DNA from: Anagrus nilaparvatae
Taxonomy: Eukaryota > Arthropoda > Insecta > Hymenoptera > Mymaridae
NCBI GenBank assembly: GCA_022575985.1
Contig: JAKSXM010000247.1
Span: 6,595,501 to 6,659,500, forward strand
Direction: 5' to 3'
Length of the DNA stretch: 64,000 nucleotides
Every line of letters starts with the position of its first letter. Positions within the stretch are counted from its first letter, which is position 1. Position numbers and translations under genes: made by a program. This document shows, piece by piece, positions 24,590 through 34,869 of the stretch. Under the pieces are notes generated by a model, which saw only the letters and a program-made list of their open reading frames with translations, was not told the origin of the DNA and did no database searches.

Positions 24590-25420
24590 AACTTATTTTC
24601 CGATTTTCCAAAATGGCGGACCAGAAAATATGAAAAAAAGAACTTTCTACACTACCTGGGGGTTTTGGAGGTTGAGAAAAACGTTTTTTTGACCGAAAAT
24701 TTTCATTTTTTCACCCAAACATATTTTCAGATTTTCCAAGATGGCGGACCAAAAAAATATGAAAAAAACAACTTTCTACCTTACCTGGGGGTTTTGGAGG
24801 TTGAGAAAAACGTTTTTATGACTGAAAATTTTCATTTTTTCACCCCAACGTATTTTCCGATTTTCCAAGATGGCGGACCAAAAAAATATGAAAAAAACAA
24901 CTTTCTACCTTACCTGGGGGTTTTCGAGGTTGAGAAAATCGTTTTTATGACTGAAAATTTTCATTTTTTCACCCCAACGTATTTTCCGATTTTCCAAGAT
25001 GGCGGACCAAAAAAATATGAAAAAAACAACTTTCTACCTTACCTGGGGGTTTTCGAGGTTGAGAAATCGTTTTTATGACTGAAAATTTTCATTTTTTCAA
25101 CCCAACATATTTTCCGATTTTCCAAGATGGCGGACCAAAAAAATATGAAAAAAACAACTTTCTACACTACCTGGGGGTTTTCGAGGTTGAGAAAACCGTT
25201 TTTAAGACTGAAAATTTTCATTTTTTCACCCCAACGTATTTTCCGATTTTCCAAGATGGCGGACCAAAAAAATATGAAAAAAACAACTTTCTACCTTACC
25301 TGGGGGTTTTCGAGGTTGAGAAAACCGTTTTTATGACTGAAAATTTTCATTTTTTAATTTTAACATGTTTTTAGATTTTCCAAGATGGCAGATTAAAAAA
25401 CATGAAAAATAAACTTTCTA
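24590..25420 (+). repeat. ~131-bp repeats with CCAAGATGGCGGACC (left arm)
   Basis: About six near-identical units run head to tail. Each carries TTTCCGATTTTCCAAGATGG and ACCTGGGGGTTTTCGAGG. The repeat length keeps long frames open by accident; I do not consider them genes. CAAGATGGCGG fits the YY1/Pleiohomeotic consensus AAnATGGCG. Confidence 0.85.
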
Positions 25421-25553
25421 CATTATCTAGAAATATTTGAGCAATAATTTTAATTAATTTTAATTAAATGTTTTTAAGCAATTTGAATTAAATGTCTATA
25501 GTAAAATTTCATGCTCTTCCCAAATTTGAAGTCAAATTAAAATCAAGTATTAG

Positions 25554-25981
25554 TATATTATCCGAGGCGAATCTGAGGTTGGTAAACTGAGATTTGGGTC
25601 ATTTATGGTAGATGAACAATACATAAATGAGTTTCATCTAGATCCAACGTATACAGTTTCATATACAAAAATGACAAAATTGGTTGTTATTATGCTACAC
25701 GTGAAACTGACCGGACAAATTGTTCATACGCTTACACCAAAAATGGGCAATTTATTCAGTTACTTGAGTTTATAGTTGATGAAGCGAATGAGAAAGACTA
25801 TACTGTATGTAAGAGTATTCACTGTACTCCTCTTATATGTCCCGTAAATTACAGAATTGATGCAATCAGTGAAGATAAATCTGTAGTAGAAACTAGTGCA
25901 TTAGATTCAATTTGCGTTTATTTAAGTATAAGAGGGCAAGAATTTTTAACAAAAGTTCCAAATTTGTACCATTATTATTAA
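25554..25981 (+). pseudogene. Broken ORF fragment in the loop of element 4
   Basis: Two frames of clearly coding character join by a frameshift near 25650-25665. The upstream part includes GKLRFGSFMVDEQY; the downstream part runs for about 110 codons to a TAA at 25979 and contains CSYAYTKNGQF, CKSIHCTPLICP and ends PNLYHYY. Composition is far less AT-biased than its surroundings. The layout (a segment rich in Cys and Tyr followed by a C-terminal PNLYHY-type end) is like uncharacterised multicopy proteins I associate with insect transposon-rich genomes. No enzyme domain can be named. It starts abruptly, so it is the 3' part of a gene captured or trapped between the arms. Confidence 0.5.
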
Positions 25982-26169
25982 AATAAAAAATATAATGTAC
26001 ACTTATTTTTATATATATATTTTTTTGTATATTAGTAATTTTTTAGATTATAATAAAAATTTTTAGTCTACTATATAAAATTAAATACTATATTTTCCAT
26101 TCAAATACCCCTCCGTATTTTACTAAGTACAGTTTCCATTTTTTAAACGCAATTTAGGAAAATTGGAAC

Positions 26170-26795
26170 CTCTACAACCCCCAGGTAACGTAGAAAGTTC
26201 TTTTGTTAATGTTTTTTAGTCCGCCATCTTTGAAAATCGGAAAATACGTTGGGGTGAAAAAATGAAAATTTTCAGTCATAAAAACGATTTTCTCAGCCTC
26301 GAAAACCCCCAGGTAAGGTAGAAAGTTGTTTTTTTCATATTTTTTTGGTCCGCCATCTTGGAAAATCGGAAAATACGTTGGGGTGAAAAAATGAAAATTT
26401 TCAGTCATAAAAACGTTTTTCTCAACCTCCAAAACCCCCAGGTAAGGTAGAAAGTTGTTTTTTTCATATTTTTTTGGTCCGCCATCTTGGAAAATCGGAA
26501 AATACGTTGGGGTGAAAAAATGAAAATTTTCAGTCATAAAAACGTTTTTCTCAACCTCCAATCCCCCAGGTAAGGTAGAAAGTTGTTTTTTTCATATTTT
26601 TTTGGTCCGCCATCTTGGAAAATCGGAAAATATGTTGGGGTGAAAAAATGAAAATTTTCAGTCATAAAAACGTTTTTCTCAACCTCCAAAACCCCCAGGT
26701 AAAGTAGAAAGTTCTTTTTTTCATATTTTCTGGTCCGCCATTTTGGAAAATCGGAAAATAAGTTGGGGTGAAAATATGAAAATTATACCTCCATG
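26170..26795 (-). repeat. ~131-bp repeats with CCAAGATGGCGGACC (right arm)
   Basis: The same unit as in the left arm, reversed, about five copies. Confidence 0.85.
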
Positions 26796-26967
26796 ATATC
26801 AGCTTTTCCTAGGAGGGTTCATTTTTATCCCGAAGGTTGTCCAGGAGATAACAGAAATTATTTTGTCAATAATATATACCTTATGGTAAACCTTATGATA
26901 AACCATAATGATTTACCATAATGATAAATCATAATGATAAATCATTATGTTTTTTTTTGTGCGAGTA

Positions 26968-27539
26968 TATATACTGCTGCTATATTATGCATCGAAATTG
27001 CAGTTTTCAATGATAAGAACACTTATTAAAAGACCCTAACGGAATAAGTAGTATTTTAAAACCAGGAAACGTGTTTGTTTTAGATAGAGGTTTTAAAGAT
27101 ATTAAATAAAAATATTTGATTTCTGAGCTAACAATTTGCTTTATTTTTTCAATAAAGTCCCCACCTTTCGAAGACCTTCAGTCTTCATTATCAAGGCTAA
27201 AAATTTACAATATTTTACAATTTTATAAAAACTTTTTTTACATAATTCCAAATTTGAAATTAAACATTACCTTATTAAATATTTTTAAAGTAAAGAATAT
27301 ACAATATTCTTCACTGAGTAACGATCTTATACTAATCTTTGAGCTTTTAACAAATTTTACAAGTGCTAGATTATTTTGTTATAAATCTCTTAGAAGAAAA
27401 AGGGTATCGATTACTTATGCCAGCTTTAAAAGGTAAAAAAAGCAACTTTCAAATGAAGAATCAAATGCATCTCAATTTGTGACTAAAATTGCAATTGCAA
27501 AAACTGCAATTTCGATGTATAATATAGCAGCAGTATATA
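26968..27539 (+). mobile_element. Harbinger/ISL2EU-like remnant inserted in element 4
   Basis: The ~35-bp terminal inverted repeats start TATATACTGCTGCTATATTA. TA flanks both sides. The left arm of element 4 (near 24382-24395) retains the uninterrupted site, so this is an insertion in the right arm only. It carries pieces of a DDE transposase. Confidence 0.7.
27020..27482 (+). pseudogene. DDE transposase fragment (DDE_Tnp_4-like), interrupted
   Basis: Positions 27020-27102 encode DPNGISSILKPGNVFVLDRG followed by FKDIK, and 27387-27482 encode LLEEKGYRLLMPALKGK and a stop. The VLDRGF motif followed by a leucine-rich LLEEKGY stretch is the pattern around the second catalytic aspartate of DDE_Tnp_4 (Harbinger/ISL2EU-like) transposases. 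The two parts are separated by about 285 bp of AT-rich sequence without splice signals, so I read it as an insertion. The N-terminal and C-terminal parts of the enzyme are missing. Confidence 0.55.
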
Positions 27540-28699
27540 TAGGAATAGTATATAATTAATTAAGCTATGAAGTTTAAACATAGGGTCTGAGGGTCTAAAA
27601 AAATATAACAATTTTTTATTTGATTGAAAATATTGCATAAATTTATATAAAATATTGATCTAAAAAAAGTTTATATATGGGTGATTCCACACAATATAAT
27701 AAAAAAACCAAAATTATTAACAAAAAAAATACAATACTTGTAATTTTGAGAGAAACAAGTAGAGTTTGAGGGTCTAAAAAATAAAAGAAGATCGTATTTT
27801 TTAAAAATATAATATATTGAACTAAAAAAATTATATATATTGGATTTCCCATGCAATGTAGTAAGAAAAAGTCGAAAGAAATTCAAAAATTTGAACTTTA
27901 TCGTTCAAAATATGGGGTCTAAAGGGTCTAAAAATAAAAAAATAAGTTATATAAGTTATCAAAAGTATAATATATTTAACTAAAAAACTTTTTTATGGTT
28001 ATATATATGGGATATTCCGTCAAAAAATTATAAAAAAAACAAAATAATTGAAAAAAAATATTGAAAATTTGAAATTTGAAGTGCAAAATATGTGGTCTAA
28101 AGGGGTATAAAGGTCTTTAATCTGTCTTATTATTAAGTTCCGTTCAGAATACATATAATTTTTCAAATTTAACATGAATGCATTGGATTTTCCATGCGAT
28201 ATCGTCGATAAAACGGTAAAAAAACGATAAAAAAACGAGTTTTTTGGAATTTTCACTGGGTCGCACTGGGTCTAGAAGTCTAAAACTTTTTGGAAAAATT
28301 GTGTTTTTATGTTAGAAAAAATAATTTGAAATAAAATTTTGTGCAGCCCCCTTCCCAATATTTAATTTTGTAAAATAATTGATTTTTGAAATTTTTGAAT
28401 TTATTTTTTGGTGGTCTAAAGTGGTCTAAAGTGGTCGTAGGGGTCCCAAAAATTTTTTGGTGAAAAATATATGCAATGGGACCATTTTGGCCAGTTTTCA
28501 GGGTTTTTGGCAATGTCGTTCCAGAGAAAAAAAATTATAACCAAAAGAACAGGTTTTTGGACAGTTTTTTGGCCGTTTTGGTGGCGGGGAGGGGTAAATG
28601 GACAAACGGGCAACGGTTACCACATTTTTTTTACCACCAAAAACTTTTAAAACAGTTTGTTTGAAAATCCAAGAACAGGGGCATTTCACTTATCTTAAC

Positions 28700-29290
28700 C
28701 CGACATACCCTTTCTCGGTCCGCCATCTTGGAAAATCAGAAAATATTTTGGGTTGAAAAATTGAATAATATCCGCCGAAAATTAATATTTCTTGACTCAA
28801 AAAATCCCCTTGTAAAATTAAAAGTTCATTTTTTTAAGTTTCTCGGTCCACCATCTTGGAAAATTGGAAAACTAATACTATTTTTCTGGTTAAAACTATT
28901 AGAAACCAGGTGAATTCAGATGAAAAACTTTTTTCTCAACCTAGAAAATCCCCTGGTAATGTATAAAGTTCCTTATTTGTCATGTATATTGGTCCGCCAT
29001 CTTGGAAAACCGGAAAATATGCTGGGCAGAAAAAATGAAAATTTTCATTGTTAAAAACGTTTTTCTCAACCTAGAATACCCCTTGGTAATGTATAAAGTT
29101 CCTTTTTTCATGCTTTTTGGTCCGCCATCTTGGAAAAACGGAAAATATACTGGGCAGAAAAAATGAAAATTTTCATTTATATATAAACGTTTTTGTCAGC
29201 CTAGAAAACCCCCTGGTAATGTATAAAGTTTCTTTTTTCATGCTTATGGTCCGCCATATTGGAAAATCGGAAAATATATTTGAGTAAAAA
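28700..29290 (-). repeat. Extra CCATCTTGG repeats, right arm only
   Basis: About five units with GGTCCGCCATCTTGGAAAA, against about one unit at the matching place in the left arm (23130-23240). The two arms therefore differ in repeat number here while being almost identical on both sides. Confidence 0.7.
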
Positions 29291-30019
29291 AATGAAAATT
29301 TTCTTCAACCTTATGGTTTATCATATGGGAAATCATCATGGTTCTTTTTATACGACTCATGTTCTTAAATATAACTTAGTAAAACGAGGTAGATTCCGTA
29401 TGAAAACAGGTGGAAACGTGTTAATAATTTTCCGGACTTTTCCGATTTTTTCACACAGACAAAAATGTTTTCTTCTAAGCAAATAGTTACAGGTCAAGTA
29501 AATCCCCGCGGAGCTGAGCCAACTAATTTTACATCAATTAAAAGAATGTTATAAAGTTTATCAGCATTGAATTTTCCTAATTTTCCGGAAATTTTCTATT
29601 TTTTTACAACTGAAACTTATTTTCTGATCATAGCTATGTAAAACCAGGTGGATACCGGATGAGATCAGGTGAACTTAAGTCAGATTAGGATTAAGCTTTT
29701 CCAGAATTTTCCGAGTTTTCCACAGAATAAAAAAGTTTTTCCGAGCAAGCATATACTGGTAAAATAAATTCGCAGCATAGCTGGATAAAATAATATGAAA
29801 TCATAATTTACTGTTATTAAGCTTATTCAGGATTGAATTTTCTTTGTTTTTCCCGGAAATTTTCTTTTTTTAACAACTAAAACTACTTTTCTGGTTAAAA
29901 CTCATTGAAACCAGATAAAACCAGATGAAACCAGATAAAACCAAATGAAACCGGTAAAACCGGCCGGTTATTTTTGTTAGGGGGGGGGGCAAATCTTACG
30001 ATATCTTACAGTGGGGTAC

Positions 30020-30701
30020 GAAGCCGTTTATGGCATAATGGAATTAAGTTGGCTTACATGAATTGGTTGGTAGTGGTATTTTTTTTGAAAATAATTTTCC
30101 TTTGCACGTGCAACAGACAATGATAGCAATACAAAGACGTTACAAATACCAACCGATTACAGTTAACCAACTTAGGGCTGTTCATAAATTATGTAAGACA
30201 ATTTATGAACAGCCCTAAGTTGGTTAACTGTAATCGGTTGGTATTTGTATGTTCTTTGTATTGCTATCATTGTCTGTTGCACGTGCAAAGGAAAATTATT
30301 TCCAAAAAAGATACCACTACCCAGAGTTTCTTAAATTCGATAGCAATTTTGGGGGCTACGCTTGGATAAGGTTAGGTACTGTTAAATATATGTGCACCTA
30401 TTTCAAATTTATGAGTACTTTAATAAAACTAATTTTACTAACTGTTTAAAATTATTGTGTGCAAAAGTTTAAATTCACTATTTTAAATGCAAAAGAATTG
30501 TTACCCGGCCCAATTTTTTATGTAATTAATATAAATTTTAAAATAATGATTTATATCTTTGAAATAGGCGCACCATATATTTAACAGCATCTAACCTTAC
30601 CCAAGCGTAGCCCCCAAAAATGCTATCGAATTTAAGAAACTCTGCCACTACCAACCATTTCATGTAAGCCAACTTAATTCCATTATGCCATAAACGGCTT
30701 C
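30020..30701. mobile_element. Small palindromic element 6
   Basis: Inverted arms run from GAAGCCGTTTATGGCATAAT (left) to its inverse (right), centre near 30193. The right arm is split by a hAT MITE; without it the element is about 350 bp. No TSD could be assigned. Confidence 0.7.
30322..30644. mobile_element. hAT-type MITE, 8-bp TSD
   Basis: The termini CAGAGTTTCTTAAATTCGAT and inverse pair over about 43 bp. The 8-bp sequence CCACTACC is present on both sides (30314-30321 and 30645-30652) but only once in the opposite arm of element 6. CAGAG ends with an 8-bp duplication define the hAT superfamily. 323 bp, noncoding. Confidence 0.85.
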
Positions 30702-31174
30702 TCTGATTTTTATTAAAAATTTAGTAGTGCGCATGCGTGATCATGGACTATGAACCACGGGCTGTGTGAAGGCCTTAAATGAAATGTTATGTATACATTC
30801 ATGATCATCAGTTACTGAGAAGTCAGATCATGTATTTACATATTTTTTGTATGCAAATAAAAATTGTAGTTTATTAAATATATTTATCAACGGCTTATGA
30901 AACATTATATACATTTCTATAGTAAATTTGCTATATATAAGATTTTCAGTTTTTTTAGACTTGGTTAAAATAACAATTATTTAGGGTTAAGGATTTATCT
31001 GAATAGTTTGCATAATCTTTAGTTGAACAATATTTTAAAGCTTGTTAATAAAGCAAAATGAAGGTCTTAAACAATATTGCTATAAAATTTAATGCAAAAA
31101 ATAAACTTTAATTAATTTAATGATGTATTCTTTATATCAAAATTTCTAGTCCAAAATAAATTTAAAAATAGGAA
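30702..31174 (+). promoter_or_regulatory. Upstream region of the CK1 gene (promoter not resolved)
   Basis: This is the only interval between the last transposon and the start codon. It contains a GCGCATGCGTGATCATGG patch at 30727-30750 and AT-rich sequence after it. No TATA box or initiator can be assigned with confidence, and an upstream noncoding exon is possible. Confidence 0.25.
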
Positions 31175-31250
31175 ATGGAATTACGAGTTGGTAATAAGTA
31201 TCGACTTGGAAGAAAAATTGGAAGTGGTTCATTTGGTGATATTTATTTAG
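31175..31250 (+). CDS. dco: Casein kinase I delta/epsilon, coding exon 1
   Basis: The exon encodes 25 residues plus one base. It begins [12 protein letters not shown], the start shared by CK1 delta and epsilon (Drosophila discs overgrown/doubletime), followed by the glycine-rich ATP loop GSGSFGDIY at residues 16-24. The start codon is the first ATG of that conserved sequence and is preceded by AGGAA. The donor is G|GTATTT at 31251. CK1 delta/epsilon is a Ser/Thr kinase acting on PERIOD in the circadian clock and in Wnt, Hedgehog and Hippo signalling. The gene reads left to right. The identity is secure; whether this is the functional locus is not. Confidence 0.9.
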
Positions 31251-31331
31251 GTATTTTTAATTTAATTAAATATGAAAAGAAAAATTATTAAAATTAATTA
31301 ATATATAAAAAAAAATTGAATTCATATGCAG

Positions 31332-31442
31332 GCACAAATATCTCAACTGGAGAAGAAGTTGCTATTAAATTAGAATGTATTAAGACCAGGCATCCACAGT
31401 TACATATAGAATCAAAATTTTATAAGATGATGCTTGGAGGAG
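31332..31442 (+). CDS. dco: Casein kinase I delta/epsilon, coding exon 2
   Basis: The acceptor ATATGCAG|G ends an 81-bp intron; the joined codon is Gly26. The exon encodes residues 26-62 plus one base. It contains VAIKLE with the ATP-anchoring lysine (Lys38), then [14 protein letters not shown] with the helix-C glutamate (Glu52). Residue 60 is Leu, where I recall Gln in other family members. The donor is G|GTAATC at 31443, phase 1. The catalytic loop, the DFG segment and the C-terminal tail must lie in later exons; none was recognised in the next 32.5 kb. Both exons are undamaged, which favours a live gene with a very long second intron over an old pseudogene. Confidence 0.9.
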
Positions 31443-32830
31443 GTAATCTATTTGCAATAAATCTACAAATTTTTACAAAATTACTTATTTTATAAAATTA
31501 AAGATTGGGTCTTATCAGTATCCAGAAAAAAAAAATTAATTATTTGTGAAATACAATCAGTCAATTTTTCCCATTAGAAAATTGTATTTAACAATTTATG
31601 TTCTTTATTTGAAAAAAAATATTCAAATTTCACAAAAAAAATCTGAAAGCATACTAAAATGGTTGCTATTCCTGAAAATAACATAAAAATGTATGCAAAG
31701 GTGATTTGTATTTCAGAAATAAGTTTGTGTTTTAATAAGCTAGCTAAATAAAAGATTATGGTGTAGTTTACTGGTCTTTTTCCTCCTTTCTTACAGAATA
31801 ATTTTGTCTGAAATAAGTCTAGTTATTGTAAAAAGGGAGGGCCAAGGGCCTCATATGCCAATATAAAATATATTTAAAAGTTAACAATAGGTATTTTAAC
31901 CCTCCCCGGTCTTCGTATGACGATATCGTCTATAGTTCCATTTGAATAACATGCTCCAAAAATAACGAAGACCGGGGAGGTTTAAGTATAGATAATATTT
32001 TGCTTTTAAAACTCCCTAAGATTATTTCTATCCATATGATTAGTGATAAGAGATTAAAACATGAAAACTTTCTTTATGCCAAAAATCACTGAATAAATTT
32101 TCCTGCAGTTTTGATGCAATGTAAGCACTTAAGCTATTAGAGGGATATGATCGGTATACTTGTTATGAATATATGGGTTTGCTATACCATGCTCACACTA
32201 AAGCATAAAATAAAGTTTGCAAGCTACAGCTCATAAGTTCAATAAAGGCCAACAGTTTTTGCATACATTCAAATTTTACATTCAGTTTTCGAGAAGTTCA
32301 TGTTTCTGGATACGGTATCAGAAATATTCAAAAAGTGAGCCCCATAAAGTGCATTTTACTAAAGAGAATGTTTACACATTGGTTGTTTGTAAGAAAGAAA
32401 GCAAGACTTTTTTCGTTGATAAACAGCAACATACTTTCAGGGGTTCACTTCCCTCTGCTAAAAATTTCTGATAGGACCGACTGGACCAAAGCAAATTTAA
32501 TAGATTGTATTAAATGAAAGAAGTACAATCATCCTATTAATATATTGTGACTGTATAACGTAGAGCAACCTTAAAATTTAGTAGGACACAGACTCAAAAC
32601 AATCACTCAGATATTTTATGCTCTTGAATTTTTGATTTCTTAAAGTGGATGCAAATATTATTTGATATTATTCTCTAAAAAACAATTTCTTAATGCTAAT
32701 GCGGGAATATCTCTCCAAGCTGTCACATTGCATATAAAAAGATTTTCACGAAAACAGTAATTTTATAAAAAAATTTGTTTGTATCTTCAGAAAATTATCT
32801 TTAATATTTCTGTATTATTAATTCTTAAAC
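31443..32830. other. Start of CK1 intron 2 or downstream flank, mostly featureless
   Basis: Apart from the TTAA-flanked element at 31900-31981 I see no gene and no repeat shared with the rest of the window. Short open frames at 32217-32520 overlap in two phases and show no motif. Confidence 0.4.
31900..31981. mobile_element. 82-bp piggyBac-like MITE, TTAA target
   Basis: The termini CCCTCCCCGGTCTTCGT and inverse are flanked on both sides by TTAA (31896-31899 and 31982-31985). CCC ends next to TTAA are the piggyBac signature. The first base of the right terminus differs. Confidence 0.65.
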
Positions 32831-33400
32831 TTTCGAGCTGTAAATGTTGTGAGATGAAATTTTATGGCCTAAGCTAAGTAAAAATTTAATTTAAATAAAA
32901 GTATATTTCAAAATACTGATACTGATTAAATTTATAATGTTTTTACAACTTGAATAAATTAAAGTATAATTAAAACTAGGTTAAGTCTTGTTGTTTCCTA
33001 ATCACAAGTTCATTTGAATTTGAAGTTTTTGGGTCTAGAAAATAAGGGTTTTGAGATTAAAATTTATTTGAATTCGTTATCATATTCCTAATGGATCTAC
33101 TTTTATTATATAATTAAACTTCCGGCCCATAAATGTAGTGAGATGAAATTTTATGACCTAAGCTAAGTCAAATTTAATTTCAGCAAAAGTATAAATTCCT
33201 AATAAATATATTATAATTTTAATCTTGTGAGATGAATTTAAATGGCCTAAGCTAAGTAATTTTTATTACAGCTAAGGTATAAATTCCTAATAAATATATT
33301 CTAACTTTTGGGCTATAAATGTTGTGAGATGAAATTATGTGGCCTAAGCTAAGTAAATTTTTATTTCAACAAAAGTTTACAGTAAACAGAAAATTTTTCT
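32831..33400 (+). repeat. ~100-bp satellite, about 5 copies
   Basis: The unit is marked by GTTGTGAGATGAAATTTTAT, GGCCTAAGCTAAGTAAA and a TTTCAGCAAAAGTATAAATT segment. The same unit forms a longer array at 60530-62165. In both places the array is followed by the same unique segment (ACAGCTTTTTCAC ... GAAACTGCTTAACTTGCCAG), so the two loci are copies of one larger composite repeat. Confidence 0.75.
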
Positions 33401-33463
33401 TATACAGCTTTTTCACATTGGGCTTACAGGCTTTACTTTAAATATAATTAGTTTATATTATAT

Positions 33464-34093
33464 GGATATATTCATAAACGAAAAATTAAAAAAAATTTTT
33501 TATCATCAAGTTGGTGGTAATGATGGTAAAATTTAAATAGTGTTCATAAATGGTCACGTAGTTTGAAAACAGATATACTAAAAAATATGTATGCATTTTT
33601 CCCATCTTTTCCTACATTTAATTCTATATTTTTAGGCTTTGTAAATTATTAATAATTAAACAATTTAATTATATCTTTATTAATAATTTAAAGTTCTAAA
33701 TTTGATCGTTCAAATAATATTTTTATGCTTTTAACTATATGCAATGAATGATTTGTTTGGCTATCACTTAACCTATAAATATTCCCGTTACCCAAAAAAA
33801 ATAACTTATTTTAAATGAAAGTCTATAAGAATATAATAAATTTTTCTAATGATAGATAAAGGTGAATTGGGTTCGGGTTGACTATAATATATTTTGGGAT
33901 AAGAAACATTATTTATTTTTTTTTATATATATTTACGAAGCATATAATATCAATACATGCTTCTGCTTTGGCATATTTTTTTATATTTTTTTAAAACACG
34001 TGACCATTTATGAACACTATTTAAATTTTACCATCATTACCACCAACTTGATAATAAAAAATTTTTTTTAATTTTTCGTTTATGAATATATCC
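33464..34093. mobile_element. Nonautonomous element with ~105-bp inverted ends, GGATATATTCAT
   Basis: The terminal repeats 33464-33566 and 33990-34093 are inverse copies. TAT lies on each side, giving a 2- or 3-bp TSD (TA or TAT). The related locus at 62190-62225 lacks the insertion. The interior is AT-rich and noncoding. Confidence 0.75.
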
Positions 34094-34283
34094 TATAACA
34101 ATTTATTATTTTCAGAAACTGCTTAACTTGCCAGGCCCATAAATAACCATTTTATCGGTGGGAAATTAAAACAAAATTAAAGAAATCGTTTTTATTTATA
34201 GATTCGTGATTATTGTAAAGTTTAAAAAAAAAAATTAGGCTTAATGTCATTAGTTGTGAAATATCACCAGTTACAGTCATACT

Positions 34284-34296
<13 letters not shown>

Positions 34297-34334
<38 letters not shown>
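34297..34334. repeat. (CA)n microsatellite
   Basis: About 19 uninterrupted CA units, preceded by a short CATA run. Confidence 0.95.
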
Positions 34335-34336
<2 letters not shown>

Positions 34337-34504
34337 CCATGTTTCTTATATGCGTGTATTACGCACACATGTGTATGCATAAGATTTGTGTAAACATTTG
34401 GAAATTCGCGCTCAACATGGCTGGCGTCTGTAGCCTGATTTTTATTGGCTATTTAAAAAAATTTCAAAACTGGTGCGTAAGAACTTACCTAAGGCTCTTT
34501 TTAC

Positions 34505-34615
34505 GATGCACACACATACATACTTTTTTTTCGAGAAAACCGGTTTTTTATCAAAAAATCAGAAATCAAATTTTACCTAAAACAATGGTTCCTCTATGAG
34601 AAACCAAAAAATGCT
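34505..34615 (+). repeat. Dispersed repeat shared with 14440-14540
   Basis: Contains CACACATACATAC, then AAAACCGGTTTTTT, then ACAATGGTTCCTCTATGA in the same order as the inverse of 14450-14580. Probably a fragment of the family at 1-1560 and 44860-45900. Confidence 0.5.
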
Positions 34616-34869
34616 TGAATGATAAATTTAATTTTTACAAGCCTTTTTTGATACGATCTATTTTCTACATACGTAGATATCAATTTAAAATACAGCCTGT
34701 AAAGTCAATGTGAAATAAAATATGGAAGCTTACAATGAGTAGACATGGTGGAAGTAGGTTTTAAAGAGTGCAGAGATAGTGGTGGACTAGTAGAAGAGTG
34801 CAGACAATTAAATTAAAAATTAAAACATTTCACAAACAGTTACTCTAATTAGTCATTAGTCTTAAATTT

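Larger units (their letters stand above)
22397..29982. mobile_element. Giant palindromic (foldback) element 4
   Basis: Ends are CCCTAACAAAAATAACCGG and its inverse. The arms match closely: 22917-23144 and 29259-29486 are inverse copies with no coding difference, and 23241-23432 and 28498-28689 differ by one residue in translation. The arms contain CCGGCCGG-rich ends, a block of diverged repeats marked by TTTAGACCC, and ~131-bp repeats with CCAAGATGGCGGACC. The loop (about 25440-26150) is not palindromic. No clear TSD was found because the right flank is a G run. Confidence 0.8.

Noticed and set aside
24665..25374. Long open frames with repeated TENFHFFTPTYFPIFQ motifs
   Set aside because: They follow the ~131-bp tandem repeat and appear mirrored in the right arm (26172-26561). 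The frame stays open because of repeat length and base bias; no start context or family resemblance.
27116..27436. A 106-codon open frame inside the Harbinger-like remnant
   Set aside because: It crosses from unexplained inserted sequence into the transposase fragment in the wrong frame.
22397..29982. TA target duplication for element 4
   Set aside because: The left flank ends TCAGG and the right flank is a G run; no TA or other duplication is visible, so target type is left open.
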